Part shown: in pieces, positions 20,441 through 32,893 of the stretch
Position numbering within the stretch: position 1 is the first letter of the stretch
Layout of the letters: the number at the start of each line of letters is the position of its first letter
Source: Hydrangea macrophylla
Taxonomy: Eukaryota; Streptophyta; Magnoliopsida; Cornales; Hydrangeaceae
Assembly: GCA_033977485.1 (NCBI GenBank)
Contig: CM066982.1
Coordinates: forward strand, 37,860,218 to 37,924,217
Reading direction: 5' to 3'
Length of the DNA stretch: 64,000 nt
Notes under the pieces: model-generated
The model's database searches: none
What the model saw: the letters and a program-made list of their open reading frames with translations, nothing else
What the model was told of the DNA's origin: nothing
Translations under genes and position numbers: made by a program

Positions 20441-21740
20441 CTCTCTTTCACATATCTACATTTTATACTAGTCGCCAGAGACTCGCGTGCACATCGATAC
20501 TCCTAATCCGCGACTCCTCGCCAATAAGTCCACGCGAAAGGGTAAGACCTACGATTCTTTTCTTCAATCGTGCGACCTTAATGCCTATATCGGCTCCACA
20601 AAATGGCCTAGTGACCGCATGCTCCTTCTGACCCAAATAAGCAACTCAACATGCTCAAATATATATCACCATGCTCTCGGTAATCAAAATATTTCATCGT
20701 GTAATTGGGCTTACTTATCAATATAATCGCCCAATATGAACTACACAATATATATCTCTAAACTAATACATGCTTTTCATATAAAAAATGAATACATGTT
20801 AAGAAATCATTCCAATAACACAGTTGAATCACTCACCTTTGATTTACGCTCCTATAATTCAATCCAAAGAAAACCCGTGCACAAAGAACGTGCAGAAATC
20901 CTTCTAGTACAATTCCTATGGATCAGAAATCCAATTATCAACTTTTATAAAAAATTCTAGAAAATGACTTTTCAAAAAACTTAGCCAAACATGGCCTAAT
21001 AGGTATCAAAATGAAGCTCTTATCTCTAGGAGCTCAAATATGAAATCTGGAAGAAAATAGACGGACAGAAGGTAGTCGTTTAGCATCGAGAAGCTCGAAG
21101 CAACTATATCTCCCTTTTTGGCCTCCTCTTGCATTTTAGGTTAGAAGTTATAAAATTTATGAAAGTCATCTCTATCTATATATAGGTAACACTTTCAAAA
21201 ATTGTGTTTACCTCCCCCCCTGAGTTTTCAAAACTCCTAATCAGTCTCTGAAACTTTCTACATCACTAATTCATAGCTTTACAAGTAAAACCTCAAAATT
21301 ATAAAAGTTTCGACTAAGTTCTGTTTGGTTGCTAAGACGCAAGTTTCTACATGACTTTTCCAAAGTTGCTAATTAGCCAACCAAATTAATAGCGTGTTAA
21401 TTCGTCCTCACCAGGATATTAGATCTAACAACAGAAATATATTCTAAGCCAGAAAATAATATAGATAGTGAAATACACAGGTAAATATTTATTTTTAGTT
21501 AAACATTTAAGGTATTCCACAATGATCATCTCAATCTCGGAGTGACGTCACAACCATAAAACACTCATTTATATCAACTCTGAGGGTTCTCTAACACAGA
21601 CACCCAAATCGACTCGTGAGTCAAAACTCACTCACACATGTGCCAAAATGCACAACACATCGCATTATCATGCAAGACAATGCAATGAATGCAATAACAC
21701 GATTACGGGTATTATACTCTCCAATCGTTGAAATTGTAAC
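20441..21740. other. Unassigned AT-rich DNA
   Basis: No coding sequence is supported; short frames at 20487-20960 have no recognisable motif. A perfect GTGACGTCAC palindrome is at 21542-21551. The segment may be old retroelement LTR, since it abuts an LTR fragment, but I see no terminal repeats or domains. Confidence 0.4.
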
Positions 21741-22800
21741 ATCCCTATAGACATACAAGTCGCGACGGAAAGGTCCAGAGAGACCTTAACCTAGAGCCAA
21801 TGTAATGTCTATATAGAGATGATATGACTTCACCATGTTTGAAAAGAATCCATGACGATATTAGAACAATCATGACTTATTTCTATACTTTATAGCCCAA
21901 TATATAAGTATTATCTTAAAACGTGATGATCATGAATGCATGGAAATGGACAAGACGTGCATCATTTGATGATTTGGATCACTTGACCTCTGGATTTGAG
22001 TTTAATTATTCTTATTCAAAACATGGCCCAAGCCTTAAGGCTTTAGAAGGCCATTTGGATCAAAATGAATGAGACTTACCAAATTTGCTTTAGAATTTAC
22101 AGAGAAGGAATCAAACATTCAAATTAGGAAACTCATGGTTCCCATGGCTTGATCTCAGAGATTTTTGAGCATGACATGCCTCTGTGTGTCTATTATCTAA
22201 CCCAAAAAGAAAATCAAAGATCAAATGATCCAATCTCTAGGAATTGGGCCAAGATTAGACATCACTTAGAAGTTATTAACTTTCTGTCCAGAGACTTTGT
22301 ATGATTTATTAAAACTAGCAAACGAACCTGAATCCTTTCAATCTTTTTAGGAGATCTTATTAACTCATAAAAATTCCTAATAAAAATATTTGGAGTTTAA
22401 AATGTTTGATTAAGGCTCTGATCCATTCATTTAAAAAGGGGTTCACTGTTCTGAAATTTTGGGCAGAGATCAATTGGGTTACAAAACCCATGATCAAGCC
22501 ATGTTAACCATGAAATCTAATCAATACAAAAATTACAATGGTTGTCATAGACACATTCCAATTGGTCTCATCCAAATCCAACAGATCATGATTTGATTAA
22601 AAATCTTTGAACACGGGTCGTCATTGAAATCACTGCACCATTGTTGAGTTGTCATTTCTCATTTAAACTCAATTTGATCCAAAATTCTAGAGAGAATTTG
22701 GACCAAGTATTGGTTATGACCACTTAAGATAATCAAACAAATACTAAGGACCTTCATGAAATCAACCTTGAAGAGACCTTGACAAACACTGGATATTGCA
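21741..22800 (-). repeat. Inverted partial LTR related to element E
   Basis: The reverse complement aligns to about 55330-56310, sharing blocks such as TTGATTTCATGAAGGT, ATTCTCTCTAGAATTTTGGA and ATTGGCTCTAGGTTAAG, with many substitutions. It is a fragment of an old LTR of the same family in opposite orientation; its ends are ragged. Confidence 0.75.
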
Positions 22801-22869
22801 CATTCATGTGCCAATATAATAGATATAGTACTCATTTAATCCTCCAAATCCCTAATTTTACACACATAT

Positions 22870-23177
22870 TTGAATTAATATAATTTAATGGTGATGTCAC
22901 TCACATGCGTGTAATTATGTGTTTTTACATATTTTATATATTTAGGTGAAAATGAAGTGAAATAGAGGAAAGGAAAAAAGAAGCAACCACACTATAGTAT
23001 TTCTAATACATTATGTTTGTCAAATATGTGAATAGTAAACAAACAGTAACAATTACTGTTTGATAAGAAGAAAACAAAAAAAAAAAAGGAAAAACATATA
23101 ACAACATCCAAGCAAAGCTTGGATGTTGATATGATTTTTTATAGTATTTTTTTTCTTTGTTTCCTTTCACACACACA

Positions 23178-23238
<61 letters not shown>

Positions 23239-25256
23239 CTTTCAAATTGTCAAAGTGTGTCAGAAGGAGGCGAAGAAAATTGACAAACACGTGAAGAAAA
23301 ATTGGCAGAGTGATGAATATAGTGACGATTTTTGCATCTCAATTCGTCTATAAATTAAGGCAAGCCAAGAGCAGAAGGGGAGAAGCCTCAGAACAAGCAT
23401 AACAACAATTTACAATCACTGAGAGAGAATAATTTAGGGAGGTAATCATGTGAGCACTTCATATTGTCCCTAGAAGTAGGAAACTTTAGTTTTTCTTTGC
23501 TTTTTCTAGTTCTAGTAGTTGCAAAAATTTACTTTTATGTAATTAATGATTTCATGTTAAAAAATGTGTAACAAAATTTGTGTACTGTATTTCTCAAAAC
23601 AAAATATTTGTTTTCTTGTAGGTCCTTTGTCAATTTGTAGTACTAAAATATTCCTATTAAAGTTTTAATTTAATATTTTTAGTTTAGTTAGTACTTATAG
23701 TTGTCCCCTAAAATAGTTTGAAATTCCAAATTTTTAATTTTTATAGCAATATTTCCATTCACTAGAAGACATATTTTGCAAGTAAATGCCAGATTTCTTA
23801 GCCATGTAGTTGTTATAATCACCTACCAAAGCCCCAAGCACACCCTATCCATATCTCACTCCCAAATTAGATTAGCATTTGGTTTGGCCTTGTTTGTGTT
23901 CTTGAAATTAAACCATTATGACCCAACAAGAAGTCAAAGTCAAAGGTTTAATATTTTATTTTTGGTTCAGTATTTTCATTTATTTATGTTTTATTAGTCT
24001 AGTTGTACTAAACTTTGTTATTTTGTAGATTCCACAAATTCAATCACAACTCATGTTAAGTGAAGAAAAAATATATTATTATTATATTTCACCCTTACCT
24101 TAGTTTTATAACTTAAATTTTAATTGGACAATTACTGTGTACATATATTTAATCTTTCTTTAAAATGTTATTTGGAAGACAGTTTCAATTCTAAAATGGT
24201 AGGCTAAAACTTTAATTGGGGATATGTAATAAAAACTTAAAAACCACAGCTTCTGTGCACTAATCTTAAATGGACAAATTTATCTAGATGGGTTGTTTGT
24301 CCATTTATGGCCAACAATATCTATGTATCTATAGTTTATGACCATTTAACATGTTTGTATACTATAGTTATATTGGACGTCAAAAGGTCACTTATTTGAA
24401 ATAAGAATATAATTATGTGGATTGTCAAACTATGTCTTTTGTCATAAAAAATACCTAGCATACTCAAACAATTCATATGACAAAATTTATAATTCAAATA
24501 TGTGTATAAATATATTTCTACCGATTAATGGACAGGCAATTGTGTAGTGACAGAGTAGTGGGGATTGGGCTCCAAATAACCCACGTCGGCGGCGGGTCAC
24601 GGTTAGAACCTGGCTATTGTCCAATTGCCTTTTTATTTTTCTTTAAACCAAACGACGTCGTTTGATATCAAACCTAACACACTAGATATGACCTCGACTA
24701 GTGAAAGTTTGTTTTCAAATAAAGAATGACTCTGTGGTCTTAAATGCTAAATCCTTTTCAAATGCACAAAAGTTGTGGGATCTAGTGTTGGTTTGTATAT
24801 TCCCAATTCCTTTAAATCATTTCTCTCAAGTTAATTAATATTTCTTGTTTTTAATAGCTTGCTTAAATATTTGTATTATTTCTATCTTTCGCTATAAGAA
24901 TATCCATAAAGTCATTTGATGTAAATTTAGCTTTTCTTTCTTTTTCTTCCTTTTCTTACTAGTATCTTAGTTAATTTATTTTGTACTGTTAAAATCTTTA
25001 CCATAAACTGTTATTAAAAAAAATAGTTTTTAATTAATTTTATTGAAAAAAATATAAAAACTAGTAGTTTAGTAAAAGCCCCAAAAATCCATCATCTTTT
25101 ATTTTATTTTTTTTAGGGACAAAATAGTTACTGCCTATCTTTATAAAATTATTTTCCGTTCCCTGTGGATTCGGCCTGGTATTCCAGAACTGTATTACTT
25201 ATACGATCACCTACACTTGGGTGTTGATAACAAAACGCGTCAATAGGATGTCGTCA
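22870..25256 (+). repeat. LTR of element C (Athila-like), left edge uncertain
   Basis: The right end is set by the primer-binding site: the LTR closes in TCGTCA followed by AGTTTTTGGCGCC, matching element F. A plus-strand TATA box (CTATAAATT, 23348-23356) precedes a plausible transcript start. The left edge could lie anywhere between about 22800 and 22920. A perfect AAACGACGTCGTTT palindrome sits at 24650-24663. No genes. Confidence 0.6.
23163..23239. repeat. Compound microsatellite (CA)n(TC)n
   Basis: A short CA run passes into about 30 CT dinucleotides with one GC interruption. The Arg/Glu-repeat frame on the minus strand comes only from this low-complexity tract. Confidence 0.95.
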
Positions 25257-25262
25257 AGTTTT

Positions 25263-25280
25263 TGGCGCCGTTATCGGGGA
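25263..25280 (+). other. Primer-binding site of element C (tRNA-Asp type)
   Basis: TGGCGCCGTTATCGGGGA differs at two bases from the aspartate-tRNA complement seen intact in element F. It lies six bases after the LTR end. Confidence 0.85.
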
Positions 25281-25309
25281 ACGATTAAAAAAATATAAAT
25301 AAATAAAGT

Positions 25310-25605
25310 TAGGTATAAATTATTTCTCCCACTATCTATATCTATATATATATATATACTTATTCTACCTTATAAATAATTTAGTTGTTTTTTTTAAAGA
25401 AAATGATAACATAAAAAAATAATAATTATTCATAATTTTTCCTTGTGAAAAAAATATAAATATATATATATATATTTATAAATATGTACGTGTTTATCTT
25501 CTAAAAAAAGCATGTATTTATATACATATATAAACCTATCATCCTAATATATATATATATATAATATATAAATATATAATAAAAAAAGAGTTTTTTTAAG
25601 CTATA

Positions 25606-25645
<40 letters not shown>
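25310..25645. repeat. AT-rich low-complexity leader with (TA)n and (AAT)n
   Basis: Runs of TA and a run of about 12 AAT triplets (to about 25643) lie between the element C primer site and gag. No genes. Confidence 0.9.
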
Positions 25646-25647
<2 letters not shown>

Positions 25648-25677
25648 TTTTAAAACTTAGTTTTTCTTTTACTTCTT

Positions 25678-26838
25678 ATGTCCTTAGATACTAGTGAAGC
25701 TTTATATCAAGTATCACATAATTATAATATTTCTAGTGAATCATCTAATGAACATGGAAAAAATATACCACAATTTGTTTTGCCAGAATGTGAACAACGC
25801 TCTTTACTTGATTTATTTACCCCAGAATGAAACATCACTCCTTCTTGCATCACTTTACCTAGACATACAGGAAATTTTCACTTTAGACAAGGCATGATTC
25901 CACTCTTACCAACTTTCCATGGAATGGGGTCAGAACGTGTTTATTTACATATTCGTGAATTTGAAAAAGTTTGTAGTATGTTCTTTGATCAAAGCTGTCC
26001 TATTGAAATAATCCGTCTTAAGCTTTTTCCTTTTTCTTTAAAAGATAAAGCTAAAGCTTGGCTTTTATCTCTCCATCCTGGATCTATAACTTCATGGCAT
26101 GATATGAATGAAGTCTTTCTAAAAAACTTTTATCCTAAAAATTTAACTAATAGTATGATCCGTCAAATTAAACTTTTTACTCAAAAAGAAAAGGAACTAT
26201 TCCCTGAAGTTTGGGAACGTTTTCAAGATATCTTGCTAGCTTGTCCACATCATGGATTTGAAAAATGGGGTCAATTAATTTCTTTTATGAAGGACTAAAA
26301 CCAAAATCAAAAAAATTAGTTGAAACATGTGTCAAGGAGAATTTTTGAGTAAAACTACCGACAAAGCTGAATCATACTTTGATTGGCTTGGAGAAAATGC
26401 TTCCCAGTGGAAAACAGAAGAAATTGGTAGGACAAAAGAAGCAAAAAGTTTATACCAATTATAATCAGAAGATGAATTAACATTGAAATATGAAGAATTA
26501 GCACGTAAAATGGAAGCTATAACAATAGAAAAAAATAATCCACCAAAGAAGAAAAGAGACCTTGGTGACACCTGTCATATGTTAGGACATCCTACGAATG
26601 AATGTCATAATAGTTCAAATTTTCAAGAAATACTCGAGCAGAGATAAATGCTGTGAATAATAATAGAGGTCCTCAAAACTCCTATGGTAATTCAATGCAG
26701 TCTAACTAGAGGAATCCTCCAAATCATATGTATACCAAAGAAGGTATTTTACAATTTCAACCTCAACAGTATCCTGCTCAAAATAATCAGTCGTATTTAC
26801 CTCTTCCATCTCAATTTCAACAAACACAAAATACATAT
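25678..26838 (+). pseudogene. Athila-like gag remnant of element C
   Basis: From the ATG at 25678 the frame is Gag-like but meets one TGA near 25828. It then stays open from 25894 to 26298 with [28 protein letters not shown] and CPHHGFEKW, clearly homologous to the gag of element F. A frameshift near 26275 breaks it, after which Gag-like residues continue in other frames until element B begins at 26839. Protease and pol are absent here. Confidence 0.88.
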
Positions 26839-29800
26839 TATGGACAGGCAGAATTGGTTGTCCACTCTTTCAGTTCGTTTGAAATTAATTTGGATCAAAG
26901 AAAGAAAAGGAAGGTCTGTTGAAAACAGATACAGAGTCGCAACTTGGTCTTTAAGGAACCAAGAAACCTAATTTTGACTCACCCAAATGGATAAAGGGCA
27001 CCGACCCTTCATAACCAAAGAACTTGGCTTGGGGTTTTTGTACGAGAGAGGAAGGAGCCTTTGTTACGACTAAAACACCCTTAACTTGCCCCATCTTTCG
27101 ATGTGCCTTAATTAGCATCCAAATAATAATCTTATACTATGTTTGGTTCGACAATTAATACTATGATAGTATATTGCATCTCATAAGAATATTGAATTGG
27201 AAGATCGAAAGATAAGATACCATTCATAAGATCTAAGCCAAATGCCACACAATGTAAAGGTGAAAGATCACACAAACAAACCTAGGAAAAAATGTCTAAT
27301 CACATATCGAGTAATCAAGTTTTCCTAATCTAAGGGGACATGGATTATTCTTGAAACAAATATTCAAAGAAATCAAAATATACTTAGCAAGCTAGTATGA
27401 TGCATGTTAATCATTCAAAAAAGAAGATCTCTCAATCCCCGGGACGGATGAGAAAAGAAGATTAGATCGAGGGGGAGCATGAACGTATGATCAAGTTCAT
27501 TCCTTATAATCTGCTTAGATTAGGAGTCACACAATCTCCAAATCTTGCATGAATGCAATGTATGATCCTAGAATGTGCAAAGGTTGTAGTGTGTTTATGT
27601 AAATGGACTTTCTAAAGTGACTTAGAAGTCTAGAGTATGCATGAATGTATGAAGAAAATCATCATAGGATATGTACAAATGTAGTATGGACTAGTTCCTA
27701 AGATATGAACTAATTTGGAGTGCATGTGAGCATCAAATCAAAGAATGAAAATAAAAGTATGCATGCTGTAAATAGTGGACAGAACAATGAGTTGATCTTG
27801 TAAAAATTTAAAATGAAAACAAAACATCTAGAGGCCCATATTATATTTAAAGTTCTCTAAGACATTGACGTTAAAGGGAAAAATGAGTTAGGACCACCCT
27901 TTTGGAAAAGTTTTCTGGAAAACAAATTGAAAGTCAACCAAGCCGCTGTGACAGCAAAAACAGAATGTCTGGAAGGAATGTTTGGGTCAAAATGGAACCC
28001 TTCCATGTGTTTCCAAACCAAACCAAAAATCATGGGTGTTCTCTAATAAGTTAGGAAGACTTTCCAAGTGGTCTTGCATCTATACATTGAGTATTGAACT
28101 TAGAATAATATTTTAAAGTTGAAGAACTCACCATTTTGAAAATTTCTTGAGAAAATAAGGTTTATTTCTTGGAATCCAAATAATGGGGGTTTTAGAGGGG
28201 TTTTGAAATAGGGATTTTGAAAGCACATTTCCAGCACTAAAAGGGGATTAAAACCACTTGGGAAACCAACATCAAACTCATCATCAAGAACTCCCAAAAT
28301 AACTTGCACAAATATAGTTTTGTTTAAGAATATGACTTTAAGAATGCATATGAATATATTGAAGTTAAAATCATCATCCATCAAACATGTCTTTGAGGTC
28401 AAGAGCTACTATCCATAGGGATTCACTCTTCTCAAACAACATGTCATGTAGATGATGATAAGCATGTAAGTAATCAAAGAAAAATAAAAAAGAAATGAGG
28501 TGAGAAGAGATGAATATTTATATAAACAAGCAAATAATAACAATCAATAGATGATAATCAATGTGATTTTGGACTTGTAGCTTGGTGTTTCACTCATAGA
28601 TATTGACATTTGGACATGGAAGTAGCTTCCTAACTCAAGATTGCTCAAGAATGGTGGTTAGGGAGGATTTAAATGCGAAGTATAAGAGAGGTAATGGAAG
28701 AAAACAAAATTAAAACTCACTTTTTTTTTTTTTTTTTTTATAGAAAATCAGTGGGAGAAGCTCCCTTTCTCTCTTCTAAACCTATCTCTATCTCTCTTTC
28801 TCTCTACAACTTTTTCAAGCTTTGCACTTGGCCACCCCTCAAAATGAAGAGCAAAGGGGGGTTTATATAGGCCAATTTGGGGTGGTTTTGGGATTTAGAA
28901 AGTGCTCCCATTGGTCCCAAACATCTGTGAACATAGAACTACATCGTTTTAGTCTTTAATTATTCAATTTGGACCCCCAAAATAAATTATAAAAATGGCT
29001 TCAGTTGGGGTTGAGTGCCGCCGCGGCACTGGCCATGTGCCGCCATTGCAGTGGCCCAGTACAGCCACGGCACTACTCCTCAGATGCCCAGAAATTTACA
29101 TTTAGACCCCCAGAGGTTCCGGTATTCGCAAAAAAGCCCTATTTCGTTCGAAAATTCACATAAAATGCATACAAACTCCAAATTGAGCTTGTAATATACC
29201 GTTGGAAAGGTAATGGAGTCCACCTTTTATAAAAAAATGGTTTAGAGTTAGGTCATTGAAAAGTTTTGCGGTATTTGCGATAAAAGTTGATTTGATCGTC
29301 TTTTTCACCTTAAGAAATCTATAGTAAATTCGTTTTGAATTCATAAATGATGTGCAGTATACCGTTGAAAAGATATTGACCTCTAATATCCATGAAAATT
29401 GTTTGAAAAATGACAGGGTGCTCCGATTTCAAAGTCAACTTTTGGGTCAAATCGGTCAAGCTTGGGATCTTCAAGAAGTTCTGGGAACCTCTGAGAGCTC
29501 TCAGGAGCTGACGTTTTCATTCGATTTTCTTTTAAAACTTATTTTAGTACTTTTCACATGATCTAGAATGATCTTGGAACTTTTCGGCGAATTTGGACGA
29601 TTTACCCTAGTCAAACCTAATCAAACTTGGGTCAAACCGGTCCACGGGGACTTTCGGGGGTCTCTAGGAGCTGACGATTTCATCTAATTTTGCTTCAAAA
29701 CTCGTTTTTAGTACTTTTTTATGATGTAGCATGTTTCCAGAACATTCAGTCCAAATCTGGGAGTTTTTGAGCTTTCAGGGGTATTTTGGTCATTCTGAGC

Positions 29801-29913
29801 ATTTTGAGAGATAGAACTAACTTCCAAGAGTCCTTTTCGAGTCTTTTTCAATCATCGTGAACCACCAAGCAATGGGTCTCCTAAACTAATAGCCAACAAA
29901 TGGGGTGTCTACA
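26839..29913 (-). repeat. LTR of element B, 3075 bp
   Basis: It aligns along its whole length to the 3267-bp LTR of A. The outer terminus reads TATGGACAG (TG changed to TA) and the inner terminus GTGTCTACA. The GC-rich triplet survives in decayed form at about 29011-29075. TATA is at 28862-28869, minus strand. Confidence 0.9.
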
Positions 29914-29932
29914 GTTTGCCCCTCTTTGGCAT
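29914..29932 (-). other. Polypurine tract of element B
   Basis: Identical to that of A (minus strand AAAGAGGGGCAAAC just before the LTR). Confidence 0.8.
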
Positions 29933-30539
29933 GAACTTGCGAGGCAACGCATGTCTCAAGCGAGTGCCAAAGCTTTAAGAGACATGTCCTTTTGGAGGCT
30001 ATAGATTAAGGATAAAAGCGTTGCAAAGGATGCAGTGCTGGTCGCGTTCTACGTGAGCTGCCTACGTATCCCAAGGGGAATCAGACCAGGACGTAGTTCA
30101 AGGCACAAAGGAATAAATCACATATGCAGAACAAGACAGGCTAATGCTATGCTATGAGGATGATATGTAATGCATGGATGTGATATGAACTGTGTACTGA
30201 GTCCTGTTGTGATTCTATTATGACTACGGTATATTTGCCAGCTTTAACGAGTTTTATGCATGCTTTTTATGGTGCCAATGATCCTAGAATGAACTAGTGC
30301 TGTGGAGTATGACACTCCGAGTGGGCTTGTGTTGTGCTAGTGCTTTTGACTACGATGCAGTGGCCGACCATGGTCTGAAAAGACTTTGGTTTTCGGGGCA
30401 AACTTCTCAAATTATGGGAAGTATGCTTCACGAGCAAATAGAATCGGATGTGGGGTCCTTGAGGACGATAATGAAAGATAACCTATGGACACGGAAGTCC
30501 TGGATACGAAGCGATGGATGAGGAAGTCAAGATAGCGAA

Positions 30540-31115
30540 CAGGAGAGGGATTTCGCGATAAGCAAGAAAGCTCAAGATAGCCAAGGAAGCTCATGGTTTT
30601 TTTCGAGGAAGCTCACGATAATCGATAGATAGGTGAGGGGGCTCACAATTTGGACAAATGAGTGAGGAAGCTCACGATAAGTGAGAAAGCTCATGATTTT
30701 GGACAAAGGAGTGAGGAAGCTCACAATAAGTGAGAAAGCTCACGATTTTGGACAAAATAGTAAGGAAGCTCACGATAAGTGAGAAAGCTCACGGTTTTGG
30801 ATAAAGGAGTGAGGAAGTTCACGATAAGTGAGAAAGCTCATGATTTTGGATAAAGGAGTGAGGAAACTCACGATAAGTGAGAAAGCTCACAATTTTGGAC
30901 AAAGGAGTGATGAAGCTCACAATAAGTGAGAAAGCTCACGATAACCGATGGATAGGTGAGAGGGCTCACAATTTTGGATAAAGGAGTGAGGAAGCTCATG
31001 ATAAGTGAGAAAAGCTCACGATTTTGGACGAAGGAGTTAGGAGGCTCACGATAAGTGAAGAAGCTCACAATTTTGGATAAAGGATTGAGGAAGCTCAATA
31101 TAAGTGAGAAAGCTT
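30540..31115. repeat. Short-hairpin tandem array of element B
   Basis: About ten units of roughly 50 bp have alternating GTGAGGAAGCTCAC and GTGAGAAAGCTCAC separated by GATTTTGGACAAAGGAGT. This is the same array as in A at 2995-3440, but more regular. It is noncoding. Confidence 0.9.
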
Positions 31116-31888
31116 ACAACAAGCTTATGAAAACACGAGTTAACATCTTACTATAATAATAATAATATCTTGTTCCTTTATTCAACCTCGTAAACCAACC
31201 CTTATCGTCTTGTTACTCGAAGATCGATATTAACATACTCTGACTGAATGAAACTGACTCAATCGTTTAACTCTAGGGATACACCCTTATTCCATCCATC
31301 GCTTTTAAGAACAATATATCCTGCTCACCACATGTTATGGACTCCACGTCAGTTCATATATCTTGTTCACCGCATTTCAGGGACACAACATTTTGAACAA
31401 GGCATATCATCTATTGCCACGACTCAGCATAATCTACTAGACATCCTAGCTCACCACTTTTAAGAGCATATTACACAGCTCAACGCTTTTAAGAGCATAT
31501 CGTAGATTATCCGGTCTATCTTAGGACTACTTTGTCCAGCTCACCGCCTTTGAAGAACGTTTAACAGTTCATCAACTTTTAAGAACATATCATGACCAAA
31601 CGTCCGTCCATGTACCATTCCCAGAACTTACCAAACCTACATAAGTTACATTCTAATATCGACACATGACAAATTCCCAATATGACCTGACAACTCTAAT
31701 TAAAAGAATGGATAGCGAACTCATACAAGAATCAACACATTATCCATGTTATTACTTTTATCCATTTTGCATAATTATACTTAACTTTGTTGTCACATTA
31801 TCCCTGTCTAACCCAAAATCGCATAACTGAAGTCAAAAACGAGAATCAAACAATCATAAATAGGCAAAGGAAACCAAGTTCTGCCAAT

Positions 31889-32092
31889 ACCAATCAATTG
31901 GGATAAGGTCCAATCGATTGGGATAAAAGTTATAACAATCGATTCAAAATCATGGCAATCGATTGGGTCTGAAATAATGTCAATCGATTGGTAATAATGG
32001 CAATCGATTGGGTTGTCAATCGATTGGAATTATATCCAATCAATTGGGTCTAGACTGATGGCAATCGATTGAGATTTATGTCAATCGATTGG
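31889..32092. promoter_or_regulatory. CAATCGATTG palindrome cluster 1 (ten copies)
   Basis: Ten copies of CAATCGATTG or one-base variants occur in about 200 bp with spacings of about 15-26 bp, on both sides usually extended to (C)CAATCGATTGG. They lie downstream of the putative start of transcription on the minus strand. Function is unknown; a multimeric protein-binding array is inferred. Confidence 0.7.
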
Positions 32093-32481
32093 AACTTCAT
32101 CTTTAATAGCAGATTCCAAAAACAACATATATATACGTCAAAATTACGCATTCAACACATCTAATCTTCATAATAACTTGCAAAAACATCAATATAAAGG
32201 GACCAAGTGAGTTAGGACTCACCAAGGGTGTGTGTTCTTGAAAAACCAAAGTTCTATCTTTCTTCTCCTCTTCTTCTTCTCTCTGCCCCAACTCTCTCTC
32301 TGTCTTTCCTTCTTTCTTTCTTCTTCTTGTTATTCTCTTCATCTTCTCTTCCTCCTAGCTGCCAAGGGTAGTGAGTGTATATGTGTGGGTGTATATATAT
32401 ATAGATATCGATATATATCTCAAGATATGTGCCTCTCTCTCTCTAAAGGCTGCTAAACTGGCCCCAAGGCCAAGAATACCC

Positions 32482-32495
32482 TCATATATATAGAG
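32482..32495 (-). promoter_or_regulatory. Candidate TATA box of the element D LTR
   Basis: Minus strand CTCTATATATATGAGGG lies between the two palindrome clusters. A second TA-rich stretch at 32391-32420 is an alternative. Confidence 0.45.
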
Positions 32496-32553
32496 TTGTG
32501 AGAGTGCCACATGTTCAAAGCTAAAGAAAAGAAGAAAACTTGTCTCAGCTTAT

Positions 32554-32747
32554 GCCAATCGATTGGTATAGATGCCAATCGATTGGTAACAGACATTTAA
32601 AGGCAATCGATTGGAAAAGATGGCAATCGATTGGGATACTGCCATGTCATTACTTTTAGTCGGTATAATGGCAATCGATTGGGAATATGTCAATCGATTA
32701 GTACCCAAAAAGTGTCAATCGATTGGGAACAAATGCAATCGATTGGT
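32554..32747. promoter_or_regulatory. CAATCGATTG palindrome cluster 2 (eight copies)
   Basis: Eight copies in about 190 bp, near 32555, 32575, 32603, 32622, 32671, 32690, 32715 and 32735, just upstream (minus strand) of the candidate TATA box. Confidence 0.7.
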
Positions 32748-32893
32748 ATCTAAATCTCACCAATGAAAAGAAAAGTTTATATAAGTATATGGAAACGAAG
32801 TTTAATTTATTAATACACTCCAGAAATTCAGGATATTACATCATCCACCACTCAACAAAAGATTTCGTCCTCAAAATCGAAAACAAACGAGGT

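Larger units (their letters stand above)
26839..31127 (-). mobile_element. Element B: decayed relative of A (3' LTR and part of 3' UTR)
   Basis: It consists of an LTR (26839-29913), a polypurine tract and a conserved 3' UTR with hairpin array. It interrupts element C's gag. Internal sequence stops at about 31127, where the element D LTR seems to begin; gag-pol is not in the window. Divergence from A is substantial, so B is much older. Confidence 0.85.
31128..32840 (-). repeat. 3' LTR of element D, about 1.7 kb
   Basis: The pol-proximal edge is firm: minus-strand TGTAATATCC follows a purine-rich GAGTGGTGGATGA, as in Tekay/Del elements. The far edge (31128) is inferred from the end of element B homology and a TG dinucleotide. 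No genes; the pyrimidine-rich stretch near 32250-32350 creates only low-complexity frames. Confidence 0.65.

Noticed and set aside
20979..20997. MITE terminus (CTTAGCCAAACATGGCC)
   Set aside because: No matching inverted terminus with a target-site duplication was found nearby.
23003..23290. Arg/Glu-repeat protein on the minus strand
   Set aside because: It comes from the CT/CA microsatellite.
30540..32747. Possible CRISPR-like array (hairpin units, then CAATCGATTG units)
   Set aside because: Spacers are not unique, units are degenerate, no cas genes occur and the DNA is plant nuclear.
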